From positions 1-64,000 of the forward strand of contig JABDHK010000009.1 in the NCBI GenBank assembly GCA_012972835.1: a stretch of DNA of 64,000 bases. Reading direction: 5' to 3'. This stretch comes from Chlorobiaceae bacterium. GTDB lineage: Bacteria; Bacteroidota; Chlorobiia; Chlorobiales; Chlorobiaceae. Numbering within the stretch: the first letter of the stretch is position 1; the number at the start of each line of letters is the position of its first letter. Shown in pieces: positions 54,462 through 63,718 of this stretch. Position numbers and translations under genes: made by a program. A model generated the notes under the pieces. The model ran no database searches, was not told the DNA's origin, and saw only the letters and a program-made list of their open reading frames with translations.

Positions 54462-54797
54462 ATGGCCGAGCTTCTTGCCCAGGGAGAATTATCAGGTTAC
54501 GACGCAGTGAAGGAGGTGCTGGCTCAAAGCACAACAGATGCGCCCGAAATACTTAATGCGCTTTTTAGTACCGTTCGCGCCCATACCGAACCAATGCTTG
54601 TGCCCGATACCACAACATTAAGAGCAGAGAGCGCCAGCATAGATTTTTTTCTTTTGCCATGGGAAAGAGCGGTTGTCGCTGCCCGTGCGGCCAGAAAGTA
54701 TTGGGCGCTTCCCGATGGTCCCGTGAGCAACAGGCAGTTGATGGATCTCTTTTCACTCTCAAGTGATATTTTCACACGGGGAACAAGAGATTCGTGA
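54462..54797 (+). pseudogene. Unidentified gene fragment upstream of toxin genes
   Basis: The frame encodes 111 residues with real-protein character (ELLAQGELSGYDAVKEVL, AAPEILNALF-like helices and WERAVVAARAARKYWALPDG). The segment AARAARKYWALPDGPVSNRQL faintly resembles the start of an ImmA/IrrE peptidase domain, but the HExxH motif is absent because the frame ends first. The frame is open upstream of the ATG, so the true start is unknown. It is probably a remnant cut by the same event that truncated the antitoxin. Confidence 0.35.
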
Positions 54798-54855
54798 AGG
54801 TAAGGGAATCTCCCAGGTCGAAGCAAAGAAGAAATTGGAAAAATGGCTGAAATGA
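54763..54855 (+). pseudogene. Antitoxin C-terminal remnant
   Basis: From GTG 54763 a 30-residue frame reads HGEQEIREGKGISQVEAKKK then LEKWLK, the typical C-terminal part of antitoxins encoded before ParE/RelE toxins. The DNA-binding N-terminal half is missing: an in-frame stop lies just upstream. Its stop codon overlaps the toxin start as ATGA. Confidence 0.65.
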
Positions 54856-55136
54856 ATGTGATGTGGTCTCCATCTGCATTGGATGATGTTGAGTCGATAG
54901 CGGAGTACATTGCAAGAGATTCAGTTGAGATTGCCTCTATTTTTGTTGGAAAAATATTTGACGTAACAGATCGGTTACAGAAATTTCCTTTATCGGGTAG
55001 GGTAATTCCTGAAATCAGGGAGTCTGTTTGTCGTGAAATTATATTTGGTGCTTATCGCATTATGAATCGTATTGTTCAAGAGGAGGTCTGGATTACAGGA
55101 GTCATGCACGGTGCTCGTGATTGGAAGATAGAGTAA
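54852..55136 (+). CDS. ParE/RelE-family toxin
   Basis: The product is 94 residues from ATG 54852, which overlaps the antitoxin stop (ATGA); ATG 54843 adds three residues. Family motifs are WSPSALDDVESIAEYIAR, LQKFPLSGRVIPEI and EIIFGAYRIMNRI, ending in VMHGARDW. ParE types poison gyrase and RelE types cleave mRNA; the two cannot be separated here. With its antitoxin apparently reduced to a tail, the toxin should be inactive, poorly expressed or neutralised from elsewhere. Confidence 0.8.
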   Translation: MNVMWSPSALDDVESIAEYIARDSVEIASIFVGKIFDVTDRLQKFPLSGRVIPEIRESVCREIIFGAYRIMNRIVQEEVWITGVMHGARDWKIE

Positions 55137-55391
55137 CTCAAAAGTATTCATCCATAATGAGAATCGGTGGTATATAATTGTAGTGGGTAAGGTCAACTAT
55201 TGTCACCGCACTCCCTTTCTTCTCCCTGAATTGCTGAAAAAATAGTAGCTTGCTTCAACATCCTAAAAAGGGTTGTACGTTATTATTCAGCCGATTCATC
55301 AATTTATGGAAAACTCTCCAGCACGCTCTCACTCGCTCACCCGTAAAAAGTACCGCAAAAGTTGAGAGGCAGATAAACCCAAAGAATCGAA
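55137..55391. other. Spacer before the restriction-modification operon
   Basis: No gene is seen. The region should hold the operon promoter, but no clear -35/-10 pair could be fixed by eye. Confidence 0.4.
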
Positions 55392-57695
55392 ATGAACGAA
55401 GTCACTCATAACAAAATTGTATCATTTCTCTGGGGTATTGCCGACGATGTCCTCCGCGACCTCTTCAAGCGGGGCAAATACCCTGACGTCATTCTCCCCA
55501 TGTGTGTCATCCGCCGCATGGACGCTGTGCTTGAGCCGACTAAAAAAGCCGTGCTCGACACCAAAAAGCTGCTCGACGATGCACGAATCACCGAACAGCG
55601 CGCCGCACTCTGTGAAGCGTCAGGGCATGCATTCTACAACACCTCACCGTTTACCTTGCGCGACCTCAAATCGCGCGGCAGTCAGCAGCATCTGCTTGCC
55701 GATTTCGAAGACTACCTCAATGGCTACTCATCAAACGTCCAGGACATTCTCGAAAACTTCAAGTTTCGCAACCAGCTCACCACACTCTCCAAAGCTGATG
55801 CCCTCGGCACCCTGATCAACAAGTTTCTCGATCCTGAAATCGACCTCACTCCCGCAGGTATCGACAACCATGCCATGGGGACGGTTTTTGAAGAGCTTGT
55901 CCGCAAATTCAATGAGGATAACAACGAAGAGGCTGGTGAACACTGGACACCCCGCGACGCCGTGCGCCTGATGGCCAACCTTGTCTTTTTGCCGATAGAG
56001 GACAAAATCAAGTCGGGCACCTATCTGCTCTGCGACTGCACCTGCGGAACCGGCGGCATGCTCACCGTTGCCGAAGAGACCGTTTTATCCATAGCCGCAA
56101 AGCATCAGCAGGATATACAATGTCTTCTCTACGGGCAGGAAATCAATCCCGAGACCTACGCCATTTGTAAAGCCGACATGCTGCTCAAAGGGGAGGGTGA
56201 AAACGCCGATCACATCGTCGGCGGCGCTGAATGGTCCACCCTCTCGCACGATGCCTTTCCCTCTCATCTCTTCGACTTCATGCTCTCCAATCCCCCCTAC
56301 GGCAAGAGCTGGAAAAAAGATCTCGAAGCAATGGGCGGCAAAGAGGGGATGCGCGACCCCCGTTTCAGGGTGATGCACCAGGGCGAAGAGCTCTCACTCG
56401 TCACCCGCTCCAGCGACGGGCAGTTGCTCTTTCTGGCCAATCTGGCCTCCAAAATGAACCAGAGCTCCGCGCTCGGCAGCCGCATCGCAGAAGTTCATAA
56501 CGGCAGTTCGCTCTTTACTGGTGACGCCGGGCAGGGCGAAAGCAACATCCGCCGCTGGCTCATAGAAAACGACTGGGTCGAAGCCATTGTTGCCCTCCCG
56601 CTCAACCTCTTTTACAACACCGGCATTGCAACCTATATCTGGGTGCTAACCAATCGCAAACCTGCACACCGTGAGGGTTTACTCCAGCTCATCGACGCCA
56701 CCCAATGGTTCAAACCGCTCCGCAAAAATCTTGGCAAAAAGAACTGCGAACTCTCCCAGGAAGACATTGACCGCATCCTCAAAACCTTTCTTGATTTCGA
56801 AGAGACACCTGAATCCCGAATCTTTCTCAACGAAGAGTTCGGCTATTGGAAAGTAACCGTTGAACGCCCGCTTCGGCTCCACAGTCAGCTCACCATCAAA
56901 GCCATAGAGAGCCTGCGCTTTGCCTCCGGTGATGAAGAGATTCGTTCCACCCTCTACGAAGAGTGTGGCGACGACCTCTTCAACAGTTTCAGCATCATTG
57001 CTCCAGCGCTCGAAAAGCGCCTTGCCGAGTGGGGAAGCGACGACGAGGAGAGTGATGATAAAGAGGGTGGCAGCAAAAAAGGGCTCTCCGAAAAAAAGAA
57101 AAAGAAGCTGCTCGACCCGAAGACATGGGAACGCGACGGCAGGCTGGTTGAAACTGCTTATGCCTTGCGTACCATCCTTGGCGAACAGCTTTTTGAAGAC
57201 CACAACCTCTTCCGCCAGAATGTCACCGCAGCACTCATGCAGGGAAGTATCAAGCTGTCCGCAGCCGACCTGAATAAAATACTGAAAGCAGTAAGCTGGA
57301 GGGTAGAAACCGCTTCCCCCGTCATTGCCAAAATGCACAAGCCCGGCAAGAACGAAGCTGAACCGCTCTACGGTCTTTACGATACGGTGACTCCCACAGG
57401 AAAGCATGTGATTGTCGAATACGAGCCCGACCCCGACCTGCGCGACACCGAACAGGTGCCCCTTCTCGAAGAGGGAGGCATTGACGCCTTCATCCGTCGC
57501 GAAGTGCTGCCCTACACCCCGGATGCATGGATCAAAGAGAGCGCCACCAAAATCGGGTACGAAGTCAGCTTTACCCGCCACTTTTACAAACCACAGCCGC
57601 TCCGCACGCTCGAAGAGATTACGGCTGACATTTTCGCCATTGAGCAGGAGGCCGAAGGGCTGCTCGACGGTCTGCTGAAGGGAGGTGCGCGATGA
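55392..57695 (+). CDS. hsdM: Type I restriction-modification system methyltransferase subunit
   Basis: The product is 767 residues, longer than the usual 500 because of a C-terminal extension. The N-terminal helical domain (FLWGIADDVLRDLFKRGKYP) is followed by the N6-adenine methylase core: EHWTPRDAVRLMANLV, CDCTCGTGGMLTVAEE (motif I) and MLSNPPYGKSWKKD (motif IV). A charged low-complexity segment (DDEESDDKEGG, SEKKKKKL) lies near residue 560. The gene ends in LLDGLLKGGAR, whose DNA also provides the GGAGG site for the next gene, and the two overlap by 4 bases. Confidence 0.93.
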   Translation: MNEVTHNKIVSFLWGIADDVLRDLFKRGKYPDVILPMCVIRRMDAVLEPTKKAVLDTKKLLDDARITEQRAALCEASGHAFYNTSPFTLRDLKSRGSQQHLLADFEDYLNGYSSNVQDILENFKFRNQLTTLSKADALGTLINKFLDPEIDLTPAGIDNHAMGTVFEELVRKFNEDNNEEAGEHWTPRDAVRLMANLVFLPIEDKIKSGTYLLCDCTCGTGGMLTVAEETVLSIAAKHQQDIQCLLYGQEINPETYAICKADMLLKGEGENADHIVGGAEWSTLSHDAFPSHLFDFMLSNPPYGKSWKKDLEAMGGKEGMRDPRFRVMHQGEELSLVTRSSDGQLLFLANLASKMNQSSALGSRIAEVHNGSSLFTGDAGQGESNIRRWLIENDWVEAIVALPLNLFYNTGIATYIWVLTNRKPAHREGLLQLIDATQWFKPLRKNLGKKNCELSQEDIDRILKTFLDFEETPESRIFLNEEFGYWKVTVERPLRLHSQLTIKAIESLRFASGDEEIRSTLYEECGDDLFNSFSIIAPALEKRLAEWGSDDEESDDKEGGSKKGLSEKKKKKLLDPKTWERDGRLVETAYALRTILGEQLFEDHNLFRQNVTAALMQGSIKLSAADLNKILKAVSWRVETASPVIAKMHKPGKNEAEPLYGLYDTVTPTGKHVIVEYEPDPDLRDTEQVPLLEEGGIDAFIRREVLPYTPDAWIKESATKIGYEVSFTRHFYKPQPLRTLEEITADIFAIEQEAEGLLDGLLKGGAR

Positions 57696-58786
57696 ACAAG
57701 AAGATCGGAAGCGCCAGACAGGAGCCGCAACTTCCCGCAACCGTAGCGGACAACGAGACACTCCTTCTTACGGATCTGCGGATCCTTATCCAATCCGCCC
57801 GCCAACGGATCGCTACAGCGGCCTATTCTACCCAAACCCTGCTCTCCTGGCATCTGGGGCAGCGAATGCTCAAGGAAAATCTGCATGGTGCTCGTGCGGC
57901 CTATGGCAAGCAGATTCTCGTAACCGTGTCACGAGAATTGACTGCCGAATATGGGCGTGGCTTCAGTTATCCCGAACTCGCCCGCATGGTACAGTTCGTC
58001 CAGCTCTTTCCGGAGGAGTCAATTGTCGTGACACTGTCACAACAATTGAGCTGGTCTCACTTCCATGCCCTGCTACCCATCAAGGATTCCCTCGCCCGCG
58101 ACTTCTATGCCGAAATGTGCCGAATCGAACGGTGGGATGTCCGCACCCTGCGCTGGAAGATTGGCGGCCTCCTGTACGAACGAACAGCCCTGTCGAAAAA
58201 GCCCGCAGCCGTCGTGGCCGCAGAAATTGGGAAGCTGCGCGAAGGTCAGTTGACGCCCGATCTTGTCTTTCGCGATCCCTACCTGCTCGACCTGCTCGGG
58301 CTGAATGGTGCCTACAGCGAGCGCGATCTCGAAAGTGCCATTCTGCGCGAGATTGAGGGTGTTTTACTCGAACTGGGCACCGGTTTTACCTTTGTAGCCC
58401 GGCAGAAGCGCATGAGCGTTGGCCGAGACGACTTTCATCTCGACCTGCTCTTCTATCATCGCCACCTGCACCGCCTCATCGCGGTTGAACTCAAGCTGGA
58501 GTCGTTCCAACCTGCCCATATTGGCCAGATGGAACTCTACCTCCGCTGGCTGGACAAGTATGAACGGCTTGCCGGCGAAGAGCCGCCCATCGGGCTCATC
58601 CTCTGTTCAGCAGCCGATGCCGAACAGGTAGAGCTGCTTGAGCTGGACGCCAAATCTATCCGCGTTGCCGAGTACCTGACCGAACTGCCGCCGCTACCCC
58701 TGCTTCGCGCCCGTCTTCAGCAGGCAATTGCGCACGCACGGGAGAGTGCCGTCCGCCAGATGCTCAACGAAGGAGGAAAGCCATGA
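57692..58786 (+). CDS. DUF1016 (YhcG)-family PD-(D/E)XK nuclease
   Basis: The product is 364 residues. The N-terminal DUF1016_N part (TAAYSTQTLLSWHLGQRM, YGRGFSYPELARMVQF) is followed by the nuclease domain with FHLDLLFYHRHLHRLIAVEL and KLESFQPAHIGQMELYL; the D...ExK residues are in place. Such proteins often sit inside type I restriction operons and may protect the genome or help degrade foreign DNA. It is coupled to hsdM by ATGA and to the scar ORF at 58783 by another ATGA. Confidence 0.9.
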   Translation: MNKKIGSARQEPQLPATVADNETLLLTDLRILIQSARQRIATAAYSTQTLLSWHLGQRMLKENLHGARAAYGKQILVTVSRELTAEYGRGFSYPELARMVQFVQLFPEESIVVTLSQQLSWSHFHALLPIKDSLARDFYAEMCRIERWDVRTLRWKIGGLLYERTALSKKPAAVVAAEIGKLREGQLTPDLVFRDPYLLDLLGLNGAYSERDLESAILREIEGVLLELGTGFTFVARQKRMSVGRDDFHLDLLFYHRHLHRLIAVELKLESFQPAHIGQMELYLRWLDKYERLAGEEPPIGLILCSAADAEQVELLELDAKSIRVAEYLTELPPLPLLRARLQQAIAHARESAVRQMLNEGGKP

Positions 58787-58863
58787 TTGCCCACCTCAAA
58801 TCATATTCCGAATACAGGGAGTCGGGGCTACTTGATGGGCTGCTGAAAGGAGGGGCGCGATGA
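58783..58863 (+). pseudogene. Chimeric scar ORF: hsdS start joined to hsdM end
   Basis: This 26-codon frame starts at the ATGA overlap with the DUF1016 gene. Its first 15 residues, MIAHLKSYSEYRESG, match the HsdS start at 59106 (MIADLKPYPAYRDSG). Its last 11, LLDGLLKGGAR, are identical to the HsdM C-terminus at 57695. The DNA of both parts is similar but not identical to the intact genes. It is best read as the leftover of a deletion between a second hsdS and a second hsdM. Confidence 0.8.
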
Positions 58864-58946
58864 GTGATCTGCCGATGAAGGAAGCAACTGTTCAGGAATT
58901 CTTAACAGTTCACCACGAAAGGGCACCCGGAAGGGCAATCGGATGA
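58860..58946 (+). pseudogene. Possible truncated gene start in the restriction operon
   Basis: ATG 58860 overlaps the scar ORF stop (ATGA) and has GGAGGGG upstream, just as the DUF1016 gene does after hsdM. The 28-residue frame starts MSDLPMKEATVQEFLTVHHE and then stops. It could be the beginning of an accessory gene (RhuM-like proteins have a vaguely similar start), now lost. The remainder to 59105 shows no gene. Confidence 0.35.
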
Positions 58947-59105
58947 GTGTGCGCGGGATAGACAGTTAATTAAACGGTGCCTTTCACAAGGCGATCTTTG
59001 AAGTCTATATTAAAGGCTGTGTTTAGTATGTAGCTTTTGTGAAACTATAATAAAGGAAGCTGTACAGATGAGGACTCCTGAAAATCTCTCTAAATGGACA
59101 GAGTT

Positions 59106-60524
59106 ATGATTGCGGATCTGAAGCCTTATCCAGCATACAGGGATTCCGGTCTGCCGTGGCTCGGGAAAGTACCGGAGCATTGGATAATAAATCCAAATAG
59201 AGCGATTTTTCGTGAGATCAATGATTGCGGCCATGAAGAAGCAGAGATGCTTTCAGTTACGATCAAGAAGGGTATCATTCGCCAGAATACATTGCTGTCT
59301 GGCAGTTCGAAGAAGGATAGTTCAAGACAGGATAAATCAGCATACAAGCTGGTTCAGCCAGACGATATCGCATACAACAAGATGCGGGCTTGGCAAGGTG
59401 CAATCGGAGTCTCAGAGTATCGAGGCATAATTAGCCCAGCTTATATCGTTATGCGTTTACGATCCAGCTTGAATTATCCACGATACTTTCATCACCTTTA
59501 CCGTACACCCCTATTTGCCAAAGAAGCAGAGCGTTTGTCTTATGGAATTACCTCCGACATGTGGAGCCTTCGGTCAGAGCACTTCAAGATGATCTATACA
59601 CCATTGCCGCCACCCGACGAACAGGCCGCAATAGTGCGCTTTCTGAACTGGTCGAACGGGCAATTGGAAAAGGCCATCCGGGCAAAGCGCAAGGTCATTA
59701 CGCTACTTAACGAGCAGAAACAGGCCATCATCCACCGTGCCGTCACCCGTGGTCTTGACCCCTCAGTGCCCCTCAAACCTTCAGGCATTCACTGGCTCGG
59801 CGATATTCCAGCGCATTGGGAGTTGAGGCGAATTTCAACTGCTTGTGATTTAGTCGTTGATGGGACACATTTTAGCCCACCGAATGAATCGGTAGGCGAG
59901 TTCCTTTACATTACAGCAAAGAACGTCAAAGAGTATGGAATAGAGACTTCTAACGCAACGTACATTAAAGCTATGGATCACCGCGACATATATCGTCGAT
60001 GTCCTGTGCGAAAATATGATGTTATCTATATAAAGGATGGTGCAACAGCGGGGTTGGCTACAGTAAACAACTTAGATGAAGAGTTCTCAATGCTTTCAAG
60101 CATAGCTCTTCTTAGGCCAAAACCATCTGTGCTATTTCCCGACTTTCTTGCATTGTCCTTGAATGATCGTTTATTTAAGCAAAATGCACTGAGTAAAGTA
60201 GTTGGTGGTGCAATGACAAGGTTTACGATAGCTTTAATCAAAAGATTTCCACTTCTTATCCCACCATTAAGCGAACAATTGCTTATAGCATCAGCAGTAA
60301 ACAATGAATTAAATCCGATTCTAAGCGTTCAGTCAAATATTGAACGTGAAATTGAACTGCTTCGCGAGTACCGTACACGCCTTGTTGCCGATGTGGTAAC
60401 CGGAAAGCTTGATGTGCGTGAAGCTGTAATGAATTTGCCCGATGAAGCCTTGATTGATCTACCAGATAATAATAGTGTCGAAGGTCTTGAGGATGAACCC
60501 TTTGAGGAGGAGGCTATTCTATGA
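59106..60524 (+). CDS. hsdS: Type I restriction-modification system specificity subunit
   Basis: The product is 472 residues. ATG 59106 is preferred to 59094 because the scar copy at 58783 begins at the same methionine. There are two target-recognition domains, each opening with the GLPWLGKVPEHW / GIHWLGDIPAHWELRRI pattern and each followed by the conserved helix LPPPDEQAAIVRFLN or IPPLSEQLLIASAVN. It determines the bipartite DNA target of the HsdMSR complex. Its base composition is more AT-rich, with different codon use from hsdM and hsdR, in the recognition domains, as expected from domain exchange. Confidence 0.93.
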   Translation: MIADLKPYPAYRDSGLPWLGKVPEHWIINPNRAIFREINDCGHEEAEMLSVTIKKGIIRQNTLLSGSSKKDSSRQDKSAYKLVQPDDIAYNKMRAWQGAIGVSEYRGIISPAYIVMRLRSSLNYPRYFHHLYRTPLFAKEAERLSYGITSDMWSLRSEHFKMIYTPLPPPDEQAAIVRFLNWSNGQLEKAIRAKRKVITLLNEQKQAIIHRAVTRGLDPSVPLKPSGIHWLGDIPAHWELRRISTACDLVVDGTHFSPPNESVGEFLYITAKNVKEYGIETSNATYIKAMDHRDIYRRCPVRKYDVIYIKDGATAGLATVNNLDEEFSMLSSIALLRPKPSVLFPDFLALSLNDRLFKQNALSKVVGGAMTRFTIALIKRFPLLIPPLSEQLLIASAVNNELNPILSVQSNIEREIELLREYRTRLVADVVTGKLDVREAVMNLPDEALIDLPDNNSVEGLEDEPFEEEAIL

Positions 60525-63500
60525 CCACCGATACCACTGAAAAAGGGCTTGAAACCCTCATCATGCGCCACCTGACCGGTGTGGACGGTCTTGTTTCAGC
60601 CACCGGTCAGGTTGAACAGTCACCAACATCCTACGGCGGAACCGGATATATCGCAGGCACTCCAAAAGAGTATGACCGTGCATACTCGCTTGATGTTTCG
60701 CAGCTCTTCTCCTTTCTTCATGCCACGCAGCCCGAACCATTCGCAAAGCTTGTCCTTGCAGAGTCGAATGAACCGGGTGATATCAACCGCCTCAAGTTTC
60801 TTGCCCGCCTCTCCACCGAAATCGGCAAGCGTGGTGTGATTGATGTGCTGCGCAAGGGCATTGAGCATGGGGCTCTTCACTTCGACCTTTTCTACGGCAC
60901 ACCCTCTGAGGGCAACATAAAGGCTTCCGGGCTGCACGGGCAGAACCGCTTCTCCATCACGCGCCAACTGGCCTATAGCACTGATGCAACCCGCCGCTCT
61001 CTCGACCTCTGCCTCTTCATCAACGGTCTGCCCATTGCCACCTTTGAGCTGAAGAACAGCCTCACCAAACAGACCGTGGCCGATGCGGTTGAGCAGTACC
61101 GGCGCGACCGCAGCCCGCGTGAGCAGCTCTTCGAGTTTGGCCGCTGTGTGGTGCACTTTGCCGTGGACGACAGCGAGGTGCAGATGTGTACGGAGTTGCA
61201 AGGCAAGGGCTCGTGGTTCCTTCCCTTCAACAAGGGTTATCACGATGGTGCAGGCAATCCTTCCAACCCGAATGGCATCAAGAGCGACTATCTCTGGAAA
61301 GAGCTGCTTACTCCGGCAGGGCTCACCAACATCCTTGAAAACTACGCGCAGATTGTTGAGGAAAAAGATGAGCGGAGAGGGAGAAAAAAACGTCGTCAGG
61401 TCTGGCCCCGTTACCATCAGCTTGGCGTGGTGCGTCAGGCTCTGGCTGATGTGCAGGAGTTTGGAGCAGGGAAGCGTTACCTCATCCAGCACTCCGCCGG
61501 GAGCGGCAAATCAAACTCCATTGCCTGGCTTGCGCACCAGCTTATTGGCCTGAAGCGGGAGGGTAGGGAGCTGTTCGACTCCGTGATTGTGGTTACCGAC
61601 CGCCGAATTCTCGATGACCAGCTCCAGAAAACCATCCGCCAGTTCATGCAGGTTGGCGCTACGGTAGGCCATGCACGGCAATCCGGTGACCTCCGCCGCT
61701 TCATTCAGGAGGGAAAGAAGATCATTGTCTCCACGGTGCAGAAGTTTCCCTTCATCCTCGATGAAATCGCCATGGAGGCAGCTCGAACCTTTGCCATTAT
61801 CATCGATGAAGCGCACTCAAGCCAGGGAGGAAAGACATCGGCAGCAATGAGCCAGGCACTTTCCGGCAAGAATAGCTTTGATGCTGAAGAGCCCGATCCT
61901 GAAGATACGGTCAACGAAGCGCTCGAAAAACGCATGGCTGCCCGCAAAATGCTGACCAACGCCAGCTACTTCGCCTTCACGGCAACACCCAAGCACAAAA
62001 CCCTTGAGATGTTCGGCGAAGCGCTGCCGCCTGACGCCGAAGGCAAGGTGAAGCACCGCCCCTTCCACAGCTACACCATGAAGCAGGCGATTGATGAGGG
62101 GTTTATCCTTGATGTGCTCAAGAGCTACACCCCCGTCGAGAGCTACTACAAACTGATCAAGAAGATCGAGGATGACCCGGAATTCGACACCAAAAAAGCG
62201 AAAAAGAAATTGCACCGGTACGTCGAAAGCCACGACCACGCCATCCGGCTCAAGAGCGAGATTATGGTGGATCATTTTCACGAGCAGGTGTTGGCCGCTG
62301 GCAAAATAGGGGGTCAGGCGCGGGCCATGGTAATTACAAGCGGCATCGAACGGGCTATCCAGTACTTTCATGCCTTCCAGATCTATCTCACGGAACGCAA
62401 GAGCCCGTACAAGGCAATTGTGGCATTTTCAGGTGTGCACGATTATGACGGCGCCCAGGTCAGTGAAGCTTCGCTTAACGGCTTCCCGAGCGGAGAAATA
62501 GCCGACAAGATCAAGAACGACCCCTATCGATTCCTCATCTGTGCCGACAAGTTTCAGACCGGCTATGATGAGCCTTTGATGCATACCATGTATGTCGATA
62601 AACTGCTTTCAGGCATCAAGGCGGTGCAGGCCCTCTCACGCCTCAACCGCTCACATCCGCTGAAGTACGACTGCTTTGTCCTCGACTTCCAGAACAACGC
62701 TGACACCGTTGCCTACGCATTCCAGGACTACTATCGCACCACGCTGCTTGCCGAAGAGACCGATCCGAACAAACTGAACGACCTCAAGAGAGATCTCGAC
62801 AACGCGCAACTCTATACACCCGAACAGGTGCAGCAGCTTGTTTCGCTTTTTCTTGGCGGTGCCGACCGTGACCAGCTCGACCCGATCCTCGACAACTGTG
62901 TTGCGCTTTATACCAGCTCGCTCGACGAAGAGGGGCAGGTGAAATTCAAGGGCAATGCCAAAGCTTTCTGCCGCTCATACAGCTTCCTCTCCTCTATTCT
63001 GCCCTACAGTAACGCCGCATGGGAAAAGCTCTCAATCTTTCTGAACCTCCTCACGCCCAAGCTCCCGGCTCCAGTGGAGGAGGATCTCTCGAAAGGTATC
63101 CTCGACGCTATCGACATGGACAGCTACCGGGTCGAGAAGAAAGCGATGCAGAACATTGTACTCCAGGACAGCGACGCCGAAATAGAGCCCATACCGATGG
63201 AAGGCGGCGGCCACAAAGCCGAACCGGAGCTCGACCGCCTGAGCAACATCCTCAAAAGCTTCAACGACCGATGGGGCGGGCAACTGCAAGACCCCGAACG
63301 CCAGACCAAACGCATCGTTGACGACATTGCGCCAAAAGTAGCCGAAAGCACAGCCTACCGGAACGCCAGGGAAAACACCCCCCACACCGCCCGCATGGTG
63401 CACGACGAAGCACTCGGCAAGGTGATGCAACTCATCCTGAAAGATGATACCCAGTTCTATAAACTCTTTGTCGAAAACGAATCCTTCCGCCGCGAACTCG

Positions 63501-63532
63501 GCGATGTAGTCTACGCCATGACCAACGGCTGA
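60521..63532 (+). CDS. hsdR: Type I restriction endonuclease, motor/nuclease subunit
   Basis: The product is 1003 residues and overlaps hsdS by 4 bases. The N-terminal PD-(D/E)XK nuclease has LPIATFELKNSLTKQT (ExK) with DLFYGTPSEGN upstream. The SF2 helicase part has Walker A HSAGSGKSNSIAWLAHQL, IVVTDRRILDDQL, DEAH-type IIDEAHSSQGG, FAFTATPKHKTLEMFG and QALSRLNRSHPLKYDC (motif VI). The C-terminal helical domain binds the methylase core. All catalytic motifs look intact, so the restriction system could be active. Confidence 0.95.
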   Translation: MTTDTTEKGLETLIMRHLTGVDGLVSATGQVEQSPTSYGGTGYIAGTPKEYDRAYSLDVSQLFSFLHATQPEPFAKLVLAESNEPGDINRLKFLARLSTEIGKRGVIDVLRKGIEHGALHFDLFYGTPSEGNIKASGLHGQNRFSITRQLAYSTDATRRSLDLCLFINGLPIATFELKNSLTKQTVADAVEQYRRDRSPREQLFEFGRCVVHFAVDDSEVQMCTELQGKGSWFLPFNKGYHDGAGNPSNPNGIKSDYLWKELLTPAGLTNILENYAQIVEEKDERRGRKKRRQVWPRYHQLGVVRQALADVQEFGAGKRYLIQHSAGSGKSNSIAWLAHQLIGLKREGRELFDSVIVVTDRRILDDQLQKTIRQFMQVGATVGHARQSGDLRRFIQEGKKIIVSTVQKFPFILDEIAMEAARTFAIIIDEAHSSQGGKTSAAMSQALSGKNSFDAEEPDPEDTVNEALEKRMAARKMLTNASYFAFTATPKHKTLEMFGEALPPDAEGKVKHRPFHSYTMKQAIDEGFILDVLKSYTPVESYYKLIKKIEDDPEFDTKKAKKKLHRYVESHDHAIRLKSEIMVDHFHEQVLAAGKIGGQARAMVITSGIERAIQYFHAFQIYLTERKSPYKAIVAFSGVHDYDGAQVSEASLNGFPSGEIADKIKNDPYRFLICADKFQTGYDEPLMHTMYVDKLLSGIKAVQALSRLNRSHPLKYDCFVLDFQNNADTVAYAFQDYYRTTLLAEETDPNKLNDLKRDLDNAQLYTPEQVQQLVSLFLGGADRDQLDPILDNCVALYTSSLDEEGQVKFKGNAKAFCRSYSFLSSILPYSNAAWEKLSIFLNLLTPKLPAPVEEDLSKGILDAIDMDSYRVEKKAMQNIVLQDSDAEIEPIPMEGGGHKAEPELDRLSNILKSFNDRWGGQLQDPERQTKRIVDDIAPKVAESTAYRNARENTPHTARMVHDEALGKVMQLILKDDTQFYKLFVENESFRRELGDVVYAMTNG

Positions 63533-63718
63533 CCACAGGTTTGGGGACGTTCTTCAGCAGCGATAAAACTACCGGTCAACAGTGACAAGTACTCCACGAT
63601 AAGCCAGCATTTCAAAACTCAAGGTGAAACAGAAATAAAGCCATACCGAATAGCTGATGATCTCTGTTGGATACCGGTGGCCGCCGAAGGGGTTCGTTTT
63701 CTTATCGATAGTCGAACC
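63533..63718. other. Stretch after hsdR, open in the hsdR frame
   Basis: After the hsdR TGA the same frame stays open for about 70 codons (…KYSTISQHFKTQGETEI…) without a start codon. It may be the remnant of a different gene. No function is recognised. Confidence 0.3.

Noticed and set aside
56679-57761. 360-codon minus-strand frame
   Set aside because: It is fully antisense to hsdM, has no family motifs, and the hsdM frame carries all conserved methylase features; it is a codon-bias shadow.
60620-61492. 290-codon minus-strand frame
   Set aside because: It is antisense to hsdR and has no motif.
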